Origin: Smallanthus sonchifolius
Lineage: Eukaryota; Streptophyta; Magnoliopsida; Asterales; Asteraceae
Direction: 5' to 3'
NCBI GenBank assembly: GCA_023525975.1
Contig: CM042020.1
Span: 17,261,001 to 17,325,000, forward strand
Length of the DNA stretch: 64,000 bases
The notes beneath the pieces are model-generated. The model made no database searches. It was not told where the DNA came from and saw only the letters and a list, made by a program, of their open reading frames with translations. Made by a program: the position numbers and the translations under genes. Positions 56,213 through 64,000 of this stretch are shown here, piece after piece; the first letter of the stretch is position 1, and the number at the start of each line of letters is the position of its first letter.

Positions 56213-56988
56213 TGTAGGATCGTGAAAGTACAAGATGATTATGTTCTTAGTTGAAATTGGCGGAAACAATAACAACTACACAAGTATAATCGAGTAAACA
56301 GAAAGAATACTTATAAGAACACTGTTGTATTAAGCTTTTGCAAATAAACGATTACAAATGAAAACTCAATCAAAAAGCACACATACAATGAAGTGTTTAC
56401 ATAGTATTTATACTCACTTAGAATCAAGACATACCCTTGATTCTAAGGATCAGATCTAACACAGACCGTTGATCTTTTGTATAAAGCTAACTATTACAAG
56501 TTTAGTCTAAACTAGCTAACTTTATTGAAGCGTCTTCTTTATGCATTATTACTTGCATGCTTGGAGAAGAGCATTGTTGTCCGTCATTGGTTGTGCCATT
56601 GAGATTCCTTCTGCTTTGAGTGTGTCAGTTGCTTTTGCAGAAAGTTGTCAGTGACGCTTGGCATGGATAGTCAGCTGCAACGATTTATCTTCAAGGCACA
56701 AGGCTGTCAGCAGCAAAGATGAGGATCAGCAGCAAGATGTGACCATCCAAAGCTGCTGATGATTTGCCTGTCAGCAGCATCAAGTGTTGATGCTGCTGAG
56801 AAGCCTATCCGCAGCAACTCTGGTCTTCAGCAGATAAGGCTATCCGCAGCAGATTTGTTCTTCAGCAGAAGAACAAGTATCCGCTGCAGATAAGCTTGTC
56901 CGCAGCAGTTTGTTGGTCAGCAGCAAACTCTGAGATCAGCAGCACTTGTACTTAGAGAATTTTGTAGCCATCAGTCTTTATTTCTACA
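56213..56988 (-). repeat. 5' LTR of the 13.1 kb element
   Basis: Ends TGTAG and CTACA. In element sense the first bases are TGTAGAAATAAAGACTG. CAGCAGC/GCTGCTG words are dense in its upstream half. Confidence 0.97.
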
Positions 56989-57598
56989 AAATTTTTGAGT
57001 TTATGCGGTTTGAATTTTGGGTTTGTGCCATCTTTCCCACAAAATACCCCACATTCCACTTCTTTCTTTCTGACCGTCATCCCAAACCATAGGGTACTCT
57101 GATCGACTGAGTCCCACAACACCTCCCTACTCCTCAAACGTAAATTTATTGTCCTGATTAGAGTTTTCTTTTAGTTTTCTCAAGTGGGTTAGGATCATTT
57201 CGAACCTCTCACCCTTCGTATTCAACGTTTGTTCATAATTCCGTTAAATCCAATCTACAAATATGTTGACGATATTCGTAATTTTGTTAAAGAAGAACCA
57301 TTTATGCAAGGATGTAGGATGAAAGTTAGAAATTTTGAAGAAACCACAAAATGTTACCTAATTTACAAACCCGTTCGTTTGAACTAATTGGGAAAGTTAG
57401 AAACCCTAACTCGATCGAAGTTAATAATTTTGTAGAAAGAACACCATTTCACCCTTATGAAGTTCATAAACTTCATTACCATCCTATTTCACTCCCACCC
57501 TTTGTATATATCATAGATATACAAATTTAATACCAACATCATACACATAAGTAAACATACATGTGTACAAACAACCAGCTATCAATTACTAAGTAAGT
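56989..57598. other. Host spacer between two copia elements
   Basis: Continues the pre-insertion host sequence (TAGTCTAAATT / TTTTTGAGTTTATG). A 61-residue minus frame 57137-56952 (SREVLWDSVDQSTLWFGM) looks protein-like but has no recognised family and its far end lies in the inserted LTR. Nothing else seen. Confidence 0.4.
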
Positions 57599-57999
57599 TG
57601 TAAGGACCAAACCTAATAGGCTAACGCATCAAGAGATCACCTGGAAGTTCAGAAGACGGTATTTTGGAAGTATGCAGCCGCATACTTCATGGTAGCCGCA
57701 TACTTGAAGTATGCGGTGCCCAAACCGCATACTTCAAGTATGCGGCCAGGCCCTAGCCCAACCAATTACTTTTGAGATGTATAAATAGTTATTTTGTTTT
57801 ATGTAATCGGTTAGATGAGTTGTTGAACGATCTTGTATTGTATTTTCAGTATTTAATCAATATACGAATCGTTTTGATATTTGATTGTGTCTCGTCCTCT
57901 TTGATTATACCAACAAGTCACGTGTCGAGTCTGTTTCCGTCAGGTTCAACACGTCGTTGAATCCGTTGATTGAAGATCCTCGAGAACCTGGACCTTACA
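57599..57999 (+). mobile_element. 5' LTR of the second copia element (401 bp)
   Basis: TGTAAGGACC to GGACCTTACA, inverted ends, followed by the PBS. TATA box TATAAATA at 57780-57787. Upstream, CCGCATACTT occurs three times, two in near-perfect palindromes CCGCATACTT(G/C)AAGTATGCGG (57693-57745). Confidence 0.93.
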
Positions 58000-58001
58000 A
58001 T

Positions 58002-58013
58002 TGGTATCAGAGC
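58002..58013 (+). promoter_or_regulatory. Primer binding site of the second copia element
   Basis: TGGTATCAGAGC, the common initiator tRNA-Met site, two bases after the LTR. Confidence 0.95.
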
Positions 58014-58323
58014 CTTAGTGCTCATTCGGTGAAGCTAGCAACGGATTTCTTTGACTCGTGAGGTATCAAAGTTATTGTTTTGAAGTTTATTTGAACTGAC
58101 TTGTTTGTTGGAAAAGTTTGTGAATAGATTGACAGGGTCTGGATTTTGCTTCTGTCAACTCTATTGAAGTTTGTGGTTGATCTGCTGATTTTCGGCTTGA
58201 AAATCAAAGTCTTTTTGATCATAATCGTCATCTGGAAGTTCACGGTAATTGAAGTTTACGGTTGCTCAAGTTCACGGTAATCGAAGTTCACGGTTATTCA
58301 AGTTCACGGCTTCTGAAGTTTGC

Positions 58324-58570
58324 GGCTTTCTGAAGTTCAAGGTTACTTCCAAGTTTGCGGCGTTTTGAAGTTCACAGTTACTTCCAAGTTTGCATGTTTC
58401 TTAAGTTCACGGTTACTTCCAAGTTTGAGGCTTTCTGAAGTTCACGACCACTTCCAAGTTTGCGGCTTTCTGAAGTTCATGTTTACTTCCAAGTTTGCTG
58501 CTTTCTGAAGTTCATGGTCACTTCCAAGTTTGCGGCTTTCTGAAGTTCACGGTTATCTCCAAGTGTGCGG
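58324..58570 (+). repeat. 35-bp tandem repeat, seven units
   Basis: (G/T)AAGTTCA words at 58332, 58367, 58402, 58437, 58472, 58507 and 58542 are exactly 35 bases apart; each unit has ACTTCCAAGTTTGCGG. Shorter GAAGTTCACGG repeats precede it from 58237. ORFs through it are repeat artefacts. Confidence 0.95.
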
Positions 58571-58589
58571 TACATCTTTAGTTCCAGTC

Positions 58590-61513
58590 ATGACTGATAC
58601 TAATGCTATGGATAATGAGATTGGCACCACAAACAGACCTCCACGTCTTACAAATGCAGATGATTTTAACAACTGGAAATTTGGATATGAAAACTTTGCT
58701 AAATATAAGGATTCATCTATTTGGAAGTCTATTGAAAAGGGTCCTCAAGTTCCTATGGTCAGAAATGAAAAGAATGAATTTGTTCCCAAGGATCCTGATC
58801 TCTATGTTGGTGAAGAGATTCTTCAAAAGGAGAAGGATGAGAAAGCTTACGCTGGTTTGACCATGGCATTGTCAACAGAAATTGCTCAAGGCTTTAAAGA
58901 ATACAAGACTGCAAAGGCTCTTTGGGATGCATTGGTGGAAAGTTTTGAAGGAAAATTAGATATGCGAGAAAGCAGAAAGGACATGTTAAGACATAAATTC
59001 AACATGTTCAAATATGTGAAAGGGGAAAGTCTGGAATCTCAGATAAATAGATTTACTCACTTGATGACTGAAATAAGTGGTGCATGTATTGAGATGACCA
59101 AAGGTGAGATAAACAAGAAACTGCTCAACTCGTTGCCGATAAACTGGAATTTTAAATCACTACTATCAAGAGAACTAAAGCATGTACACTACATCTCTTA
59201 GTGAGTTGATCTCCATTCTGAGGTCATATGAGATGGATGATCAACAAAAACAGATCATGTTTATGTCTGAGACAGATCACTCAGTGTCTCAGGAAGTGCT
59301 TTACTCTCAAGTATGTCATCAGCTCATACTTCGAATTTGTCTGCTGTGTCAAATCAAACAGCTACTGCTGCATCAGTTCAGCAAAACAGTTCACCATCAT
59401 CAAATACTGTCAAAGCTGTAGAAATGAATGTCGCATTGTTCAGTGTCTTTCTGAATAGCTATAATGCATTGCTAGCTAGAAAGCTCTCTCCTGCAAACCT
59501 AGTACAAGATGACATGGAACAAATTCATCCTGCTGAATTAGAAGAGATGGATATCAAATGGCATGTGGCAATGGCAGTGCATCGTGCTAAGAAGTTTATC
59601 AAGAGAACTGGAAGAAACTCATTCGATGGAATGGAATCTGGGGCAAATAAGATTGGTTTTGATAAATCTAACTTGAGGTGTTACAGCTGCAGTAAACCTG
59701 GGCACTTTGCTAGAGAATGCCCAGAGCCTAAAGTTGAGAAGGGAGGTTCATCAACCAGTTCACAAGAAAAGGAAGCTGCTACACCCGGTGAGAGCAAGGC
59801 TTTGGTCAGTCAGCAAATTGTAGGATATGATTGGGGAGATCAGATTCATGAGCTGACAATGAAGGTGTCAAATCATGCCCTCATGGCAAAAATTGAAGAT
59901 ACTGAGGTACTTACTAATACCTGTTCTCATAACTGTTTGGAGAAGATAAATATGTATAAGTGTGATAATGAAATGCTAATAAAGGAAATTACTCAACTTC
60001 GATATGCCAATGCTGAGCACAAGGGATCTGAAAATATTTTTAAAGATAAAATTGAGGCAAGTAAAAATGATTTTTCTAAACTTGAAATGGATTTTAGGAA
60101 CAAGGAATGTCTTTATCGTGATGCTTTAAAAATAATAGATGATCTAAGTCTAAAGTTGAATGATGCTGTGACTCAATTGGCAAACACCAAACTAAAAATC
60201 GAAAAGATCTACCACTGTCGATCAGTCGTTTATGACATGTTAGATTCCCAAGTTCGAAAGAAAGGGAATCCAGGGATTGGTTATCATGTTGTTGAACATC
60301 CTTATAATGGCAATTTCACTTACATGCCAAGTGTTCAACATGAAAATGTTGAAATGGAGTATGATGTAGACCGTAAACCAGATCTACCTTCTTCATCCAT
60401 ACAGTCCACGCTAGTGACTGTTGGTCCCTCGGTACAGCACGTGAACGTTACTAACCCGTCTAAGTCTTGTGCAGAAACTGGATTAGTAGAGGGCGTAGTG
60501 GAGGATTGTGAAAGTGATGATGAGCAGGAGGGTCATGTTTTTAATTCCAAGTCCTTGTCTTTTAAAAATACTATGTCTGGTTTTTCAAATTCTGCTACGT
60601 TTGTTAGTTCTGGTTTAAATGTTGGTTTGAGCAGTGGTACTTCTAAAAAGGGTAATAATTTAAAACAAATTTGAAATCCACTTTTGTGAAAGGTGGAACT
60701 TTAGAGAAAGAAGAAAAACAGATCTTGAACGGTAAGAATATTCAGTTGGTTCAAAACAAAAACCGTTCTTCTAATCGTGAAAGTAGCAAACCATCAACAA
60801 GTCAGTCAAACTAGAAGAATTTGCCTCAACGTTTTACCAAAAGCGAGTTTTATAAAAGAAATTGATAATCATCATCGTGCTTTTGAACAAAATGTTAGAA
60901 ATGGTGATAGAAATTGCTTCAAATCAAATCACAGAAATTATGATAGAAATGATAATCAAATGTTTGATAGAAGGTTTTCTAGGAACTGTGAAAATGCAGG
61001 TTACTTCACAGGTTCTCCTCAACGGTCATCATCATGGGACACCAAATACTATGCCCCGTATCCGAGAAGGCAAACATGCTATGTCTGTGGGAATCTCTGA
61101 CACTTAGCTCGAAACTGCGTTCACAATCGTGAACACTCTGGTAGTTATCCGAATGTTTCTCGATGGTATAATGTGCATCAAATGCCAAACTCGTTTAAAA
61201 GATCTACAGCCCAAAATCATAGAATGCCAAATGAAAAACAATCAGATAAAAGAACTAGTGCTGTGCATAAATCTCAACATCATGTTAAAGAAAATAATGT
61301 TTTCAAACATAAACAAAAGAAAGTTGAGAAGCAGATAAAATCCAGAAAGGGAAAAGAAAAAAACGTCACTCCAACAGCAAGCTCAAACTTTCAAAAACCA
61401 AAGCCTGTGTGGAAACGAAAACCAAATGCACAAACCGCACTAGTTGAGTTTAATGACAAAAGAGATATGAAATTGCAATAGGTTTCATACTTGGATGAGT
61501 TAGGGCAACCCAA
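58590..61513 (+). pseudogene. gag: Gag of second copia element (frameshifted)
   Basis: The start is set at the Met of MTDTNAMDNEIGTTNRPPRL (58590), because the upstream in-frame Met lies in the tandem repeat. Gag core at 58600-59180 (AKALWDALVESFEGKLDMRE). Frame changes near 59160 and 59300 lead into a 453-residue frame (59313-60674) with HPAELEEMDIK, zinc knuckle CYSCSKPGHFAREC (near 59680) and a long coiled coil (59930-60230). Another shift near 60670 and an in-frame TGA at 61098-61100 within a second knuckle (CYVCGNL...HLARNC) follow. The frame reaches the solo LTR at 61514. Confidence 0.85.
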
Positions 61514-62827
61514 TGTCACACCCCGCCAAGTCGGAAACACGAGGTGTCACACATTTAGTTCATAGCACAAGGTACAAAGACAATTACTAAAACATCACAT
61601 AAATTATTAAATTTCATAAATTAATGTTTACACTTGTTTCAAATCAAACAAACATCAAGATAAATTATTGTTCAATTTATTAACTAAGTCGAAGAGCTTT
61701 CCTATGTGATCCTTTATCATTAACTATTAATTTCCTGAAACATGTAAAGTAAAATGGGTCAACATAAAGTTGGTGAGAGACATAGGTTTTATAAGTCATT
61801 GAAATAAGTTGGCATAAGAAAAGGGTATACAAATTCAATACAAGTTCAATCCAGTGTGCAAACATATTAACATAAAATTTATAACAATCAACCCTTAATG
61901 TTATATGCATCCACAATCCCAAAGATTGTGCCATTGAAATGTTATTGCATCCACAATCCCAAAGATTGTGCCGTTGAAATGTTATTGCGTCCACAATCCC
62001 AAAGATTTTGCCGTTGTTATATCGGTTTCCCCTATATGGCCATACTAGTACTACCTTAGGCTTGTAAACAAGTTAATGCTTGCAATGTTATCATTTAGTG
62101 TTCAAATATCAAGCACATAATTGAAATTACTTGTTTGAGAATTTGTTTTGATAAAAATGATTGAGTTATCAAGTTATAGATATACATGTTTCACCACAAA
62201 AGTAAAAAGAAAAAAATGGGGCTACGAATTTCACCTTGAATAGTAGGGGGTTGACCTTGTAATTTGTAGTAACAAGAATTAAGAATGCCCTAAGTTAAAT
62301 AAGATATGTTATTATAACGTTGGAACGGTCAAGAGAAACGACAATGGAATGATTTGGGATTTTAGGGTTTTGGAATGGACGAGCGATCTAGAATACGAAT
62401 AGAGTTTAAAAATGATGGTTTTAAGGGCTGATACGCATCGCCGGAATCAAACGATGGTGGCCGGATTTTCGCCGAAAAAGAAAAAAAACGTGAGGGTGAA
62501 GGGAACAAAATGGTTTTGAAACTTTTATCCTTTTGGCCCTTGTACTTTGTGAAATTATTAGTCGGTCCTTTTCTTTTAAAAGACATTTTCTTTTAAACAC
62601 AAATTCTATTAATATATAAAAAAAAACATTAGAAGAATAAAATTTAAAAATGAAAATAAATGGAACAATCAATATTCAATTAAACTTCATTAATCACATA
62701 CAACTTGGACATTATATTTTAAAATTTCGCGTTATTACAATATAATGATATGTTAGGCATCTCGGTTCACAAATGTTCTTATTATAATAAACCAAGGTAT
62801 TACAAGCACAAAATCACGGATGTTACA
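61514..62827 (-). mobile_element. Solo LTR (1.3 kb) in copia gag
   Basis: TGTCACACCCCGCC to GGATGTTACA, flanked by the perfect duplication CCCAA (61509-61513, 62828-62832). In its own sense it begins TGTAACATCC and ends GGTGTGACA, like the gypsy LTRs elsewhere in the window. Contains a 40-bp triple repeat. ORFs inside are not supported. Confidence 0.93.
61907..62012. repeat. 40-bp tandem repeat, three units
   Basis: CATCCACAATCCCAAAGATT-type units begin at 61908, 61948 and 61988 (the third reads CGTCC). Confidence 0.95.
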
Positions 62828-63049
62828 CCCAAGACAACCATGGCTTGGGTTCCAGTTACTAATTAAATTGTTCTATCGTGTAGGGGCAGCCAAGGAGGCC
62901 TATCAACAACCTCTGGTATGTTGATAGTGGTTATTCCCGGCACATGACAGGAGACATCTCTCAGCTTTACGACATCAAGATGTTCGATGGAGGGTATGTT
63001 TCCTTTGTAGGTGATAAAGGTGGGCAAATCACAATGAAAGGTACTGTCT
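62828..63049 (+). pseudogene. Gag end and protease of second copia element
   Basis: After the solo LTR the Gag end MAWVPVTN and its TAA (62864-62866) are readable. Pol follows in a different frame: protease WYVDSGYSRHMTG with the active-site Asp at 62923-62925, then GGQITMKGTV and a stop/frameshift at 63049. Confidence 0.82.
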
Positions 63050-64000
63050 AATGGTACTCTCTGTTTCAAAGATGTGAATTATGTGTCTGAATTGAATCAC
63101 AGCTTGTTAAGTGTGTCTCAAATTTGTGACAAAAAGTTTTCAACTCATTTCACTGATAAAGTGTGTTTGATTTTCAAACTAGGGTGTGTTGTCCCTGAGG
63201 ATTGGATTTTAATGCGTACACCGAGGTGTAAGGATTCATATTTGTTGGATATGAACAGTGAGTCAGCTTTAACCAATACTTGTTTATTTTCTAAAGCGTC
63301 TGAAAATGACTCCATGCTCTGGCATCGACGTTTAGGTCACATAAACTTGAAAAACCTAAATAGAATTGCTAAAGGAGCACATGTGGTAGGTCTTCCTTTG
63401 AAAGAGTTTTGTGAGGTCGAAAAATGTATTTCTTGTGCTAAAGGCAAACAACATAAACGATCACACAAACCCAAGCTGTTCAATTTGGTAGTCTCTATTC
63501 TTCAATTGCTTCATATGGATATGTTTGGTCCTGTGAGTGTGATGAGTCTTGGGAAGAAATCATATTGTCTTGTTATTACTGATGACTACTCACGATTTTC
63601 TTGGGTGTTCTTTTTAAGTGAGAAAAGTGAGACTGCAGATATTCTTAGGCAGTTTATGATACTTGTGGAAAATCAACTGAACTTGAAGATCAAGATTATC
63701 AGGAGCGACAACGGGACGGAATTCCGAAATGAAATTCTTGATAGCTTTTGTGCAGAAAAGGGAATTGCACGACAATTCAGAGCTGCTAGAACTCCTCAAC
63801 AGAATGGAGTTGCTGAACGAAGAAATCGCACCCTAATAGAAGCTGCAAAAACCATGATCTCTGACTCTAAATTGCCGATATTCTTCTGGGCTGAAGCAAT
63901 CAATACAGCGTGCTACGTGCAAAATAGAGTGGTACTCAACAAGCATCAACTGAAGACCCCATATGAAGTCATGTTTAACCAGAAGCCAAAGATCGGTCAT
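63050..64000 (+). CDS. Integrase region of second copia element (partial, open to window end)
   Basis: An uninterrupted 317-codon stretch without a start of its own, cut by the window edge. It carries the protease-integrase linker (LNHSLLSVSQICDKKF), the HHCC zinc site (LWHRRLGHINLKN with CISCAKGKQ) and the catalytic core. HMDMFGP and SDNGTEF carry the two aspartates and NGVAERRNRTLIE the glutamate. All catalytic residues are present. It lies downstream of broken gag and protease, so it is likely not expressed as a polyprotein. Confidence 0.93.

Larger units (their letters stand above)
43864..56988 (-). mobile_element. Full-length Sirevirus-like Ty1/copia element, 13.1 kb
   Basis: Two 776-bp LTRs (43864-44639 and 56213-56988) differ at about seven positions by eye, and the element is flanked by the perfect duplication AAATT (43859-43863, 56989-56993). 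Minus-strand order is PBS, gag with three zinc knuckles, protease, integrase, RT-RNase H, a repeat-rich spacer, then about 4.5 kb of extra ORFs before the purine tract. Size, iMet PBS, large gag and 3' extra ORFs fit the SIRE/Maximus lineage (inference). LTR similarity means a recent insertion, yet several genes carry stops. ORFs on the plus strand are shadows. Confidence 0.95.
57599..64000 (+). mobile_element. Second Ty1/copia element, truncated by the window
   Basis: Plus-strand order: LTR, iMet PBS, repeat-bearing leader, gag with zinc knuckles, protease and integrase running to the window end. Gag motifs are homologous to those of the 13.1 kb element, so both belong to related lineages. 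A solo LTR (61514-62827) lies just before the end of gag. Target duplication cannot be tested because the 3' LTR is outside. Confidence 0.92.

Noticed and set aside
58320..58508. 62-residue ORF with repeated LSEVHG/FQVCG
   Set aside because: Translation of the 35-bp tandem repeat.
61680..61994. 104-residue minus ORF in solo LTR
   Set aside because: Part of it is the 40-bp repeat; no motif; inside an LTR.

Overview
The window is nuclear DNA of a flowering plant, almost certainly a eudicot. It is AT-rich, has an intron-bearing host gene, and is crowded with nested plant transposons. The style of the retroelement proteins, above all the extra ORFs downstream of a copia pol, suggests the daisy family (Asteraceae); that assignment is inference. 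I see no bacterial features, rRNA or CRISPR. The only host gene I can recognise is a BBX21-like double B-box zinc-finger gene on the minus strand (41324-42708, two exons).

Layout. 1-8372: a minus-strand Ty3/gypsy element (gag, protease, RT, RNase H, PBS, 5' LTR) whose RT is split by a 2.7 kb solo LTR (982-3723). 8373-17084: DNA transposons (two MULE-like elements, a pair of inverted hAT MITEs, a foldback MITE), a 1.9 kb solo LTR, and the left copy of a segmental duplication ending in a relic of a BBX 3' UTR. 18444-24150: a solo LTR of the 982-3723 family in opposite orientation, split by a further 2.9 kb solo LTR. 25761-29810: a Helitron cluster with a nested hAT MITE. 30887-35839: a decayed minus-strand Ty1/copia element. 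36491-37405: a Harbinger-type element with a transposase remnant, then a SINE-like sequence. 37672-41322: the right copy of the segmental duplication, with a clean Helitron inside. 41324-43237: the BBX gene and its upstream region. 43238-43839: a hAT-type MITE. 43864-56988: a complete 13.1 kb Sirevirus-like copia element with 776-bp LTRs, target duplication AAATT, gag, pol and about 4.5 kb of additional ORFs. 57599-64000: a second copia element in plus orientation, cut by a solo LTR and running off the window.

The pieces do not form one pathway. They record an insertion history: target duplications and an empty site allow much of the nesting order to be read directly. The 13.1 kb element is young (about 7 differences between LTRs) yet its genes carry many stop codons. 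The least explained part is its additional ORF region, where a tryptophan-centred module of about 45 residues seems to recur four times. Other second-look items are the BBX duplication relic, tRNA-like A-box/B-box modules inside several large LTRs, and palindromic repeats upstream of the TATA box in gypsy LTRs.
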